Origin: Marinicella sp.
GTDB taxonomy: Bacteria; Pseudomonadota; Gammaproteobacteria; Xanthomonadales; Marinicellaceae
Assembly (NCBI GenBank): GCA_028284365.1
Contig: JANQRW010000085.1
Location: forward strand, 38,943-102,942
Direction: 5' to 3'
DNA: 64,000 bases
The notes beneath the pieces are model-generated. The model searched no databases. It had not been told where the DNA came from and worked only from the letters and a program-made list of their open reading frames with translations. Below are positions 45,512 through 53,931 of the stretch, in pieces. The translations under genes were made by a program, and so were the position numbers. Positions within the stretch are counted from its first letter, which is position 1, and the number at the start of each line of letters is the position of its first letter.

Positions 45512-45822
45512 GAATTTTCCTTCTATAGTTGTTGTCTATGTGACCGTTGAAATGAAACTTTGTTTCAAAATTATTGGGGTATTCTAACTAAACGGCGTGA
45601 AAAATCCATCGCTATTCTATACAAAAAGCTGATTCAGACCATAAATTAGTGATTATCTCAATACTTTCTATCAGATTGAATTAAATAATACAAATGCAGC
45701 CCCATAAAAAAGTTAAATGGTTAGCTCCCTAAGAAAAGTGTCACCAATAAAAAGGCAAGAACCCATAATCGATATGGATTCTTGCCTTTGGTATTGGTGA
45801 AAAAAGCTTAAGCTCAGTACTA
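45512..45822. other. Intergenic region between the TPR gene and dsbC
   Basis: No credible gene. The 45741-45800 part is a terminator for the TPR gene. The rest should carry the dsbC promoter, read on the minus strand; a TAGAAT -10-like box occurs near the 45570-45600 part, without a good -35. A short inverted repeat (GAAAC-TTT-GTTTC) lies about 45 bases before the dsbC start codon and may be a regulator site or mRNA hairpin. Confidence 0.5.
45741..45800 (-). terminator. Long imperfect hairpin terminator after the TPR/TonB operon
   Basis: TCACCAAT at 45741 pairs with ATTGGTGA at 45793-45800, and inside it AGGCAAGAA pairs with TTCTTGCCT. On the minus strand the inner stem ends in a T run (TTTTTATT). 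It ends the operon whose last gene stops at 45823. The inner stem AAGGCAAGA is the same as in the terminator at 27524-27555. Confidence 0.75.
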
Positions 45823-47091
45823 TTATCTGCCACTGCTGGCCGTTTGTTGAGCTGCTTTTTGTTCCAAGGTTGTCAAATGCGAAAGCCACTGCTGCGCATT
45901 ACCTCTGGACTTATTGTATTTAGCAGCATTGTTAAAGGCTGTTCTGGCCTGAGAGTAGTTTTTCAAACTGGCATGGCTCATACCTAACATCAACCAGGCA
46001 TTACCTGTTTTGTTATCATCAAGTCCACCTTTTTGCAATGCTGCCTTGATAGATTCAACGGCTTTAGGCCAGTCTTCCAAATCAAGATATAGATAAGATC
46101 TGGTCAAATCCATATCACCATCAGAAGCAAAAGTACTGGCTTTGTCATAAGCAGCCAACGCTTTTTTCAACTCACGAGCCTCGTACCAAACAGCACCGGC
46201 TTGTTTCCAGTGTTTAAAATTTGACTCAACTTTTTTATTATCCAAAGCCTCCTGTAAGGTTTCTGCTGCCTTGTATGGAATGCTGTTATAAGAATACATT
46301 TTAAACAATTGAAGATAATCACTTTCTTTTTCTAACAAGCCTTTTTCTTTAGCCAGTGCAAGAACCGCCAGAGATTTTTTATCATTTTTTAATGTAAAGT
46401 AAACAGAAGATAGCTGCATCCAATAAGTTTGTTTATTGGGGGAAAGCGTAATCAAAGTATTAAGAACCTCCGCCATTTCTCGGTATTCCGATAATTCCGA
46501 ATGAAAAGCGAGTAACAATTGATACCATGACTCTTTGGGCTTATCCTCTAATTGTATGGCTTGTTTGATCGCTGTTTTACCTTCACGAAACTGCTCTAAT
46601 TGTGCATGAGCATTGGCTTTGATTGCAAATGCTGAAGATGGAATTTCATCCACGATTGCAAAGTAATTGTCCAAAGCTCTTAGGCCTGCTGTATGATTAT
46701 CATTAAGCATTAACAATTGCGCATATTGCAACATCATACCGAAGTGAGTGGCATTCGGCATCGCATCTAAATCAATCGATTTCTTTAAGTTAGCTGCTGC
46801 TGAGGTGTAGTTACCTTGCAAAGAATCAATATGACCCAGCAATTGATAAATCACAGCCTGAACATAGCCACTGACACCAGACTTGGAAACCATAGCGGTT
46901 AATCCAGATTTTGCTTCTGCATACTTTTCATCTGCAAGCATTTCACCGTACTTAGCAATTTTCTTGCTTTGAGGTTCAGTCATCACACCAACTTGGCCTG
47001 ATGGCTTTCTAACAGGGTTATCTGTTTTCAGAGATGTAGCATTTACAATAAATGATGTGAAACAGAATAATAATATCAATGTTTTTTTCAT
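45823..47091 (-). CDS. TPR-repeat protein of the TonB cluster, exported
   Basis: A 422-residue periplasmic protein with signal peptide MKKTLILLFCFTSFIVNA and a long run of TPR-like helical repeats (for example AAANLKKSIDLDAMPNATHF, ALDNYFAIVDEIPSSAFAIK, AWLMLGMSHASLKNYSQARTAFNNAAKYN). I start at the ATG at 47091, which gives a clean signal peptide and has AGAGG about 10 bases upstream; the frame extends to 47172 inside the end of tonB. TPR proteins at this position are common in TonB2-type clusters, where they are thought to help the energising complex, with the mechanism unclear. Confidence 0.82.
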   Translation of the reverse strand: MKKTLILLFCFTSFIVNATSLKTDNPVRKPSGQVGVMTEPQSKKIAKYGEMLADEKYAEAKSGLTAMVSKSGVSGYVQAVIYQLLGHIDSLQGNYTSAAANLKKSIDLDAMPNATHFGMMLQYAQLLMLNDNHTAGLRALDNYFAIVDEIPSSAFAIKANAHAQLEQFREGKTAIKQAIQLEDKPKESWYQLLLAFHSELSEYREMAEVLNTLITLSPNKQTYWMQLSSVYFTLKNDKKSLAVLALAKEKGLLEKESDYLQLFKMYSYNSIPYKAAETLQEALDNKKVESNFKHWKQAGAVWYEARELKKALAAYDKASTFASDGDMDLTRSYLYLDLEDWPKAVESIKAALQKGGLDDNKTGNAWLMLGMSHASLKNYSQARTAFNNAAKYNKSRGNAQQWLSHLTTLEQKAAQQTASSGR

Positions 47092-47110
47092 AATACATTT
47101 ACCTCTTGAT

Positions 47111-47743
47111 TTATTCGTCAGGCAAATCAAATTCAATGGTTTGGGTTGCCACTTGCTCAACACCTTGCCCATTTACAATTTTAGGTTTGAATTTAAATTT
47201 CAAAATTGCCCTGATGGCTTCTCTGTCGAATATACGACGGGGCTTGGCATCAACCACTTCAGGATTTGACACAGTTCCAGTTGGCGTAATGGTAAATTTA
47301 ACCTTAACCCAGCCTTCGATTTTTGCCATCAAAGCTTTTCGAGGATACTGTGGAGCAATCCTTACAATCGGGATCACACCACCCTCTTCAGTCATGTTAA
47401 CCTGACCAACAGCGCCTAAAAATGGACCATCTCCACCCACTCCCAAATCTAAATTAGGAATATTGGGTGTTGGCATATTGTTCACAACCTGCTGGTTCTG
47501 TTGAACATTCATTTTTGGTGGTGGTGGCGGTTCTTTTGGTGGTGGTGGCTTTTTAGGAATAACCCTTTTGCGCTGTCTGACTTCTTCATCTAGTTTGACT
47601 TTAGTGAAATCAATTGCTGGCAAATCGCCGTCACCACTGTTGTTTTTGGCCGCTTGGTTAACAAGTGTATGCATGACTAAATACAACACAACAGTAATTA
47701 AAGCAGCTAAAATACCAACCAGTACGTATCGTGGCAAACTCAT
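47111..47743 (-). CDS. tonB: TonB family energy-transducing protein
   Basis: A 210-residue TonB-like protein with an N-terminal membrane anchor (VLVGILAALITVVLYLVMHTL), a short Pro/Lys-rich spacer (KKPPPPKEPPPPPK) and a C-terminal TonB domain (PQYPRKALMAKIEGWVKVKF, GTVSNPEVVDAKPRRIFDRE). It should transmit proton-motive force from ExbB/ExbD to outer-membrane TonB-dependent receptors. The short spacer resembles TonB2-type proteins. It follows exbD after 6 bases. No receptor gene is in the window. Confidence 0.92.
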   Translation of the reverse strand: MSLPRYVLVGILAALITVVLYLVMHTLVNQAAKNNSGDGDLPAIDFTKVKLDEEVRQRKRVIPKKPPPPKEPPPPPKMNVQQNQQVVNNMPTPNIPNLDLGVGGDGPFLGAVGQVNMTEEGGVIPIVRIAPQYPRKALMAKIEGWVKVKFTITPTGTVSNPEVVDAKPRRIFDREAIRAILKFKFKPKIVNGQGVEQVATQTIEFDLPDE

Positions 47744-47749
47744 AATAAC

Positions 47750-48154
47750 TTACCCCTGACCTTTTTCGGCTGCAATAGAGATGTTGGCAACACCTGCAGA
47801 CTTAATTTGATCCATAACCTCAACCAAATCACCTGTACGTGATCCGCGATCCGCAATGATTACGGCACTGGCTTCAGGATTTTCTGCATGCATTTTCTCA
47901 ACACGAGAACGCACAGCCCTCAGATCCACTTCTTGTTTGTTAATCCAAATAACGCCATCTTCTTTGATAGCAACCAAGATATTACCTTTCTTCACTTGTT
48001 TTGCCTGAGAACTGCTCGGACGTGAAATTTCTACACCGGTTTCTTTTACAAACGAAGTTGTCACAATGAAGAATATCAACATAATGAACACCACATCCAA
48101 CATAGGTGTGATGTTAATTTCTGCCTCATCTTCACGAAAGTGTCTTTTTTTCAT
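47750..48154 (-). CDS. exbD: Biopolymer transport protein ExbD
   Basis: A 134-residue protein with a single transmembrane helix carrying the essential Asp (NITPMLDVVFIMLIFFIVTT) and a periplasmic domain with VISRPSS-like start and INKQEVDLRAVRSRVEKM. With ExbB it forms the proton channel powering TonB. It lies 56 bases after the short exbB gene. Confidence 0.93.
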   Translation of the reverse strand: MKKRHFREDEAEINITPMLDVVFIMLIFFIVTTSFVKETGVEISRPSSSQAKQVKKGNILVAIKEDGVIWINKQEVDLRAVRSRVEKMHAENPEASAVIIADRGSRTGDLVEVMDQIKSAGVANISIAAEKGQG

Positions 48155-48210
48155 AATTTTTCTCTGGTTATAAAGTTTCGACTTTACTTAACAATAAAAG
48201 TTCAAAATCG

Positions 48211-48735
48211 TTAATGTGATTGCATGCGATCTTCTAGTTTTTCAGCTTCAACAATGGCTTTGTGTTTAAAGTAAGTTGTGAAAAACACCCCTGATAATGC
48301 AGCGACCATGCCTGCCATGGTGGGAATGGTTGCTTTAGAAACACCACCCGCCATTGCTCTGGCATTACTGGTACCAGCAATCGCCATAATGTCAAAAACC
48401 TGCAACATCCCATACACTGTTCCAAACAATCCGAACAGCGGGCTGATTGCAACCAATGCTTCTAACAAGCCCAAACCCGAACGCAGCTCAATAGATGCTT
48501 CTGAGACTTTAGACTCTTTGATTCTTTTGGCATACCAAGTTGTGGTATCCTCGCGTGCATCCCACTCTGAGATGATTCGGTTTCTTAGTTTTGGGTATGT
48601 AACAAAATAATACCAAGAGCGCTCAAGAATCATCAACCACATGACAAATAACAATATCATGATGGCCCAGAGTACCGGGCCACCCATATCGATAAAAGAT
48701 AAAATGTCATACCATCGCTCTTTGAGCCAAAACAT
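48211..48735 (-). CDS. exbB: ExbB-type MotA/TolQ proton-channel protein
   Basis: A 174-residue membrane protein with three transmembrane segments; GLGLLEALVAISPLFGLFGTVYG and AMAGGVSKATIPTMAGMVAALSG are the ExbB/TolQ channel signatures. It is the short ExbB2-type form found in TonB2 clusters. Its start lies 2 bases after the long ExbB-like gene, and exbD and tonB follow. Confidence 0.92.
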   Translation of the reverse strand: MFWLKERWYDILSFIDMGGPVLWAIMILLFVMWLMILERSWYYFVTYPKLRNRIISEWDAREDTTTWYAKRIKESKVSEASIELRSGLGLLEALVAISPLFGLFGTVYGMLQVFDIMAIAGTSNARAMAGGVSKATIPTMAGMVAALSGVFFTTYFKHKAIVEAEKLEDRMQSH

Positions 48736-48737
48736 CT

Positions 48738-50102
48738 TTATTGCTCCGCCATTTTGGCAACAATACCAGCGCTTTGCTCTTCAAGAACCTGCGTTTGTTT
48801 TCTTGCCATAGACTGTAAAACTGAATGTAAAACGGTTAATGGAATAGCAACAACCAAGCCCAAAACCGTAGTTACCAGTGCCATAGAAATACCACCGGCC
48901 ATTGATTTTGGATCCCCAGTACCCATCAGTGTAATCATTTGGAAAGTCTGAATCATACCTACAACTGTACCTAACAGACCTAATAATGGTGCGATCACAT
49001 ACAGTACCTTAATAAATGAAAGGCCAGACTCTAATGGACCTGTTTCACGAAGAATGGCTTCATCCAGTTTCAGCTCCATGGTTTCAATGTCAGAATCTGG
49101 GTTTTCGGTATAAACCGACATAATTCGACCCAAGGCATTGTTTTGGTTAGGCTGTTTTTTCTTCAACTGAGATTTCATCTTACTGCCCGAAGCAAACAAC
49201 ATGAAGAACTTAATGATGGCAATAATCAAACCAAAAGCACCTAAAGCCAAGATAACATAACCAACTGGCCCACCTTGTTTGATCTTCTCTTGAATACTTG
49301 GTGTCTGCACAACCAATTGCAAGATCGTACCACGAGTATAGTCAACAGGTACTTGCGCCAATTGGCCCTGTGAAGAATTAACGAAACTTCTTGCCATACC
49401 AGCGTATTGAGCAGCAGGTTGTTTTTGTAATCTTTGCAACTCACCTTTACCAGTACCAGTTCCAGCATCTGCAGCTGATTTCCAGACTAAGAAGTTACCA
49501 TCCGCATCAAATGCATTAAAGGTACCCACTCGAGTTACTTCAACATTGTTTTCAATCTCCCCTCTTTCGTCACGAATGCTGGTGCTGAATCTGGAAATCT
49601 TACCTTCTTCGACGATTTCTCTTTGCATCTCGTACCAAAGCTTACGTAACTCTTGAATGTTAGGCAATTTTGCTTGCGAAGCCAGTTGAGTCAAAAATTC
49701 AACTCGACCATCAATCTCTGCGGAAGTCATTGATTCTTCAATGGCTGCTCTTAAGTCACCTGATAAAACCTTAACAGTTCCAGACATTTCACCCAAGTTA
49801 CCAGATCGTTCTGCCAGTGTTGTCTCCAAGTCAGCTAAGGTTAACTCGTTTTCATCAAAAGCCACCTTCAACTCTTCGGTGCGCCTCTCTAAAGCAGCGA
49901 GTTGTGCCCTTGCTTCAGATAACAAACGACTTTGCTGATCTCTTTCACGTTTAAAAGTGGCTTCACGTTGTTTATTAAGCTGAGAGCTTTCTGTTGCTGC
50001 TCTCTTAACCACATTCACTAATTCATCCAACGACATGTTCTGCCCATGAGCAAAAGATGACATCAATCCCATAACAACTAACGTAATGATAATTTTTTTC
50101 AT
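48738..50102 (-). CDS. Long MotA/TolQ/ExbB-family protein (TtpC-like)
   Basis: A 454-residue protein with signal peptide MKKIIITLVVMGLMSSFAHG, a long periplasmic coiled coil (about 25-130) and a periplasmic domain, then a C-terminal ExbB-type channel domain (about 270-450; VLYVIAPLLGLLGTVVGMIQ, MAGGISMALVTTVLGLVVAI). This layout matches TtpC of the Vibrio/Shewanella TonB2 systems, which works together with ExbB2, ExbD2 and TonB2. It lies 3 bases after the DUF3450 gene and 2 before exbB. Confidence 0.88.
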   Translation of the reverse strand: MKKIIITLVVMGLMSSFAHGQNMSLDELVNVVKRAATESSQLNKQREATFKRERDQQSRLLSEARAQLAALERRTEELKVAFDENELTLADLETTLAERSGNLGEMSGTVKVLSGDLRAAIEESMTSAEIDGRVEFLTQLASQAKLPNIQELRKLWYEMQREIVEEGKISRFSTSIRDERGEIENNVEVTRVGTFNAFDADGNFLVWKSAADAGTGTGKGELQRLQKQPAAQYAGMARSFVNSSQGQLAQVPVDYTRGTILQLVVQTPSIQEKIKQGGPVGYVILALGAFGLIIAIIKFFMLFASGSKMKSQLKKKQPNQNNALGRIMSVYTENPDSDIETMELKLDEAILRETGPLESGLSFIKVLYVIAPLLGLLGTVVGMIQTFQMITLMGTGDPKSMAGGISMALVTTVLGLVVAIPLTVLHSVLQSMARKQTQVLEEQSAGIVAKMAEQ

Positions 50103-50105
50103 GTC

Positions 50106-50879
50106 TTATTCTCCTGCAACGTCAAACAAAATTGGCAAACCAACCAGATTAGGTGCAGCTTGTTTTGCAGCAATTCTTATGCCTTCTTTAATAGATGAGT
50201 TATAACGGTCATCCAATTGTTCAAACCCATTGGTAGCCGGGTTGTACCAACCAGAATGCTTTTCATCCAAAGTTTGATACAACAAAGCAGTGCGTCCAAT
50301 TTGTAAGAAGTTCACTTTAACATCACCATCAATATCAGCCTGATAGGTCGAAACCGAACGGCCATAGTCTAATTCGATTTGATAGGCTTCTGTCACTTTA
50401 CGGTATTTTTCAGAAGTCGTTACATTAGAAGCATTCAGCATGTTTTCTAACGTTTCAACACGCTTTAAGCGCTCATTGATTCTGAATGGGATGTCAGACT
50501 CGACAATTTTTCTTAACATGTCTACCATTTCAATCACCATAGGCACAACAGCCCTGTTGGTAGATTCCAACTCTGTCATTTGGTCATTCATGGATTGAAT
50601 CTGTGAATTTTGATCGTTAACCACAGATTCTAGTTGTTGGTTATAAACGGTCAAACTTTCAATTTCTGAAATAACGGTCCGGTATTGAACCAATAGTTCT
50701 TCGGTTTGATCGTTGAGCCGATCAATGTTCTTTTGTGAGCTTTCTGCCGCATTGTTGCTGTTTGTCACCACTTGCACGGCTGTTTGTAACTGGGCAAAAC
50801 TTGCCATTGAAGTTACCATTAAAGCAAAAATTACCAAACTTTTGGTAATAGAAACTTTAGAAATTTGAGATACCAACAT
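50106..50879 (-). CDS. DUF3450 exported coiled-coil protein
   Basis: A 257-residue protein with signal peptide ending near SMASFA, a coiled coil (about 45-115, many Gln/Glu/Asn heptads) and a C-terminal domain with GRTALLYQTLDEKHSGWYNP, characteristic of DUF3450. These proteins are encoded as first gene of TonB2-type clusters in marine gammaproteobacteria; the role is not defined, though a periplasmic partner of the long ExbB protein is a sensible guess. It is the first gene of this six-gene operon; the 242 bases upstream should hold its promoter and that of the divergent RDD gene. Confidence 0.85.
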   Translation of the reverse strand: MLVSQISKVSITKSLVIFALMVTSMASFAQLQTAVQVVTNSNNAAESSQKNIDRLNDQTEELLVQYRTVISEIESLTVYNQQLESVVNDQNSQIQSMNDQMTELESTNRAVVPMVIEMVDMLRKIVESDIPFRINERLKRVETLENMLNASNVTTSEKYRKVTEAYQIELDYGRSVSTYQADIDGDVKVNFLQIGRTALLYQTLDEKHSGWYNPATNGFEQLDDRYNSSIKEGIRIAAKQAAPNLVGLPILFDVAGE

Positions 50880-51121
50880 ACCTTCCCTTCCATAAAATTG
50901 TGTTTAAGAAAATGTGAGGATATGAATTTAATAACGAACCTTTCACACGAATTCGCGTCAAAAATCACTCCACACTCGACTTAGTGGGGAACAAGAATAA
51001 CTGTCTTTTTTGAAAAATTAAAGGAATAATTACATAAATTTTCTTTTTTTTTATTTACCAATCAATCTCAAATTTCTTTAAAATCCAAGTACCACAACGC
51101 TTTAGAGATAATTTAGAAAAT

Positions 51122-51538
51122 ATGTATAAAACCCAACTTTGGAAACATGTTGCCGCACTAATCTACGACATTTTTCCTATTTTAGCCTTGTTTCTCACCA
51201 CTTCCTTGTTTTTAATCATGCTAAGACAAGGTCAAGAAGTGCAGCCGCGTACATTTTGGTTACAAGTGATTTTGTTTCTGGAAGTTTTTCTGTATTTTAC
51301 TTATTCATGGAAACAAGGCGGCCATACACTCGGCATGCGCGCTTGGAAAATTCGCGTAGACAATCATCAAAAATTAACTTGGAGCCAGGTGAGCTGGCGA
51401 TTTTTTGTCGGGGTCATATCAACTTTACTGTTGGGTGCTGGATTATGGAGCAGGAAATTCAACAACAAAGGGTGGACTTGGATGGACATTGCATGTCAGC
51501 AACCAATGATTGATACCAACACCAAACAAAGCGACTGA
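51122..51538 (+). CDS. RDD family membrane protein
   Basis: A 138-residue protein with three hydrophobic segments and the RDD-family pattern: an Asp in the first helix (AALIYDIFPILALFLTTSLF), then YSWKQGGHTLGMRAWKIRV and a final RKFNNKGWTWMDIACQ. RDD genes often neighbour lptG in gammaproteobacteria. Their function is generally unknown, with some members proposed as ion transporters. It runs towards lptG and ends 7 bases from it. Confidence 0.85.
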   Translation: MYKTQLWKHVAALIYDIFPILALFLTTSLFLIMLRQGQEVQPRTFWLQVILFLEVFLYFTYSWKQGGHTLGMRAWKIRVDNHQKLTWSQVSWRFFVGVISTLLLGAGLWSRKFNNKGWTWMDIACQQPMIDTNTKQSD

Positions 51539-51545
51539 ACAAACG

Positions 51546-52628
51546 CTACAATTTAATTTTACCGGCTAACAAAGCCAATAAAAAAAATGCCAACAAAGTT
51601 GCCGGTAACACCGTCACCAATATCGGGTTGACATGATACACTTCGCCGTAATTTAACAAAGTTTTATTAATCAGGTAAACCACAATACCGATCACTATGC
51701 CAGTCACCAGTCTTTGCGCAAAACCACCTGTGCGGATCTGCCCAAATAAAACTGCCACACCACACAAGGCAGTAGTAAAAACCAGTAACGGGAAAGCCAA
51801 TTTTGACCATTGAGCAATGGCATAAGATGATTGTAAATGACCAGAATCCGCATTGAATTTTTTGAATTTTTTGATATCCCTAACACTTAAATATTTAGGC
51901 CTGGTGGTACTGATATTCAAAATTTCAGGCCGAATCCTTGAATCCCACTTTTGATTTGCCTGTTTTGAGGTTTGCACACCTAACGCTGTAAATTCAGAAA
52001 TTTCCAGATCATTTAGGAGCCACTGTTGATTCGCAAACACCGCAGATTTTGCTTTTGAAACCCTCGTTAATTTTTTATCTTCTAACTCAAAAACGGTCAC
52101 ATCAACCAATTCATAGGAGCCATCCAGGCCATTTTTTTTCATTTGATCAGTACGGAATATCACGTCATCATCGCGCAACCAAATTGCATTTGATGCTGAA
52201 GTGGCTTTGCCTTGCGAAACTTGTTCATTGCGAAACTGTTGCGCCATTTGTTCACCAGCCGGAGCCACATATTCACCCATCAACACCACCAAAACCAACC
52301 ACACAGCCACACTGACCAGCACAGTCATAGCAATTCTAAGCTTACTTACACCAGAAGCCAACATCACCACCAGCTCAGAACCACTGGCCAAGGCACCTAA
52401 ACTCACCACCACCGCCACCACTACACTGACTGGGAACAACTCATAAATTTTACTGGGAATGGTTAACATCACATAAAAAAACACATCACCCAATGTATAG
52501 ACTGCTGTGATGTCATTCAGCTCCTTAATTAAGCTGAACAGCACATCGATGGCCAACAACAAAACCACAGCCATTAACAAGCCTGTAGAAAATGTCTTGA
52601 ACATGTATCTATTGAGGATATTCATCAA
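51546..52628 (-). CDS. lptG: LPS export ABC transporter permease LptG
   Basis: One of the two permeases of LptB2FG, which extracts LPS from the inner membrane. The 360-residue protein has the YjgP/YjgQ layout: three N-terminal helices, a periplasmic beta-jellyroll (about 110-255), three C-terminal helices. MNILNRYMFKTFSTGLLMAV, VVVAVVVSLGALASGSELVVM and YGEVYHVNPILVTVLPATLL are family features. It overlaps lptF by 4 bases. Confidence 0.94.
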   Translation of the reverse strand: MMNILNRYMFKTFSTGLLMAVVLLLAIDVLFSLIKELNDITAVYTLGDVFFYVMLTIPSKIYELFPVSVVVAVVVSLGALASGSELVVMLASGVSKLRIAMTVLVSVAVWLVLVVLMGEYVAPAGEQMAQQFRNEQVSQGKATSASNAIWLRDDDVIFRTDQMKKNGLDGSYELVDVTVFELEDKKLTRVSKAKSAVFANQQWLLNDLEISEFTALGVQTSKQANQKWDSRIRPEILNISTTRPKYLSVRDIKKFKKFNADSGHLQSSYAIAQWSKLAFPLLVFTTALCGVAVLFGQIRTGGFAQRLVTGIVIGIVVYLINKTLLNYGEVYHVNPILVTVLPATLLAFFLLALLAGKIKL

Positions 52629-53719
52629 ACCTCACTGTATCCTGTGTTTTGTTGCTGCACAATTTTCGGCCCATCTAATTTCAGTAATCGCCATACGGCA
52701 TAAAACAGCACCAAAAGATAAACCCACCATAAGCCAAACTGTATCGGTATTTTTCCCTGTTCTGATAACGAATGACCAATAGTCAACAAGTTAACCATAA
52801 AGATGTACACCAATATACCTACCACCAGATTAATAAATTTAGCTTCGCGGTGCGAAGTTTTAGACAAAGCCACTGCCAATACAAATAGCACCAGCACCGA
52901 AAAAGCAGGACTTAAACGCCAGTGCAGTTGTGCCTTATCAACCAGCTCATCAGATTGGAATAGCTCAATGGTTGGTTTTGACTTTTCGTCTAAATCCGCC
53001 AGTTGGTCATCTAAATCCGGCAGCCTAATGTCATTTCGCTCAAACTGCATCATTTGATAGGCGTTGGAGCCGGGCTTACCTTCATTTCTAAAACCATTGA
53101 ACAAAGCCACATACTTATGCCCATTCTCTTCGAACTGAAATCCATATTCAGCAGTTAAAGTATCAATCCGATCGGGATGGTAAATATTGGCAAAGATATT
53201 TTCCACTCGCTGCGACTCAGGGTCAATTTTTTCGACAAAAATAACACCATCATTGGAAAAGAACTTTTGAAACTTACCTTCCGTTAACCCCATCAAAGAG
53301 ATGTTTTTATTCGCTTCGGCCGTCAGTTCTTTGGATAGCCTGGCAGCTTGAGGTGAAAGCACCAAGGTAACCAACAACATCAGTGCAAAAACAACCCACA
53401 TCAATGGTAGCAATGCTTTTAAAATATCTTTACTGGACCAGCCTACCGCATGCATCATCACCGCCTCCTGATTGCGATACATTTGACCCAATGAAACCAA
53501 CACACCCAGATAAAAAGACAAAGGTATCAATACTGAAAGTACATCCACAGAACGCAAACTCAGTTCAATAAATAACAACTCAGGTGGCAAAATCCCACGC
53601 GCTATCAACCGCAAGGTTGAAGTAAATAAAGTACCAACCATCAACAAAAACAGCAACAACAAAACCACCAAAGAAATCTTCATGGTTTGCTTTCGAATGT
53701 AATTGGCAAGGATATTCAT
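52625..53719 (-). CDS. lptF: LPS export ABC transporter permease LptF
   Basis: The partner permease of LptG (364 residues; E. coli 366). It shows the same three-plus-three helix arrangement around a periplasmic domain, with MNILANYIRKQTMKISLVVL, YLGVLVSLGQMYRNQEAVMM and the family segment LSPQAARLSKELTAEANKN. Divergent from pepA, the arrangement conserved in E. coli and many gammaproteobacteria. A candidate extended -10 lies 27 bases upstream of the start. Confidence 0.95.
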   Translation of the reverse strand: MNILANYIRKQTMKISLVVLLLLFLLMVGTLFTSTLRLIARGILPPELLFIELSLRSVDVLSVLIPLSFYLGVLVSLGQMYRNQEAVMMHAVGWSSKDILKALLPLMWVVFALMLLVTLVLSPQAARLSKELTAEANKNISLMGLTEGKFQKFFSNDGVIFVEKIDPESQRVENIFANIYHPDRIDTLTAEYGFQFEENGHKYVALFNGFRNEGKPGSNAYQMMQFERNDIRLPDLDDQLADLDEKSKPTIELFQSDELVDKAQLHWRLSPAFSVLVLFVLAVALSKTSHREAKFINLVVGILVYIFMVNLLTIGHSLSEQGKIPIQFGLWWVYLLVLFYAVWRLLKLDGPKIVQQQNTGYSEV

Positions 53720-53745
53720 GATTGGATAATTAAAAGTTGGCGCGT

Positions 53746-53754
53746 ATTTTAGCA
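53746..53754 (-). promoter_or_regulatory. Candidate extended -10 promoter of lptFG
   Basis: On the minus strand TGCTAAAAT is an extended -10 (hexamer TAAAAT at 53746-53751) followed by a GC-rich ACGCGCC discriminator. It lies at a suitable distance from the lptF ATG at 53719. No good -35 was found. Confidence 0.4.
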
Positions 53755-53931
53755 GAAGCCTAATTCAGAATCGTTGGCTAAATTTAACATTATGAAAGAT
53801 AGCCTTAACAGAGTGGATATACAACACAAACAGAAAGGCACAGCGTGACACTCAAAAGTATTCTTTATTAGCACTGGTTTAAATTATACAGGTTGATTAA
53901 AATGTCGAGTTCGTTTAATTCCGGAACAAAC

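Noticed and set aside
53794..53850. 18-codon frame (MKDSLNRVD...) between lptF and pepA as a leader peptide
   Set aside because: No ribosome site, no attenuator-like hairpins after it and no run of regulatory codons.
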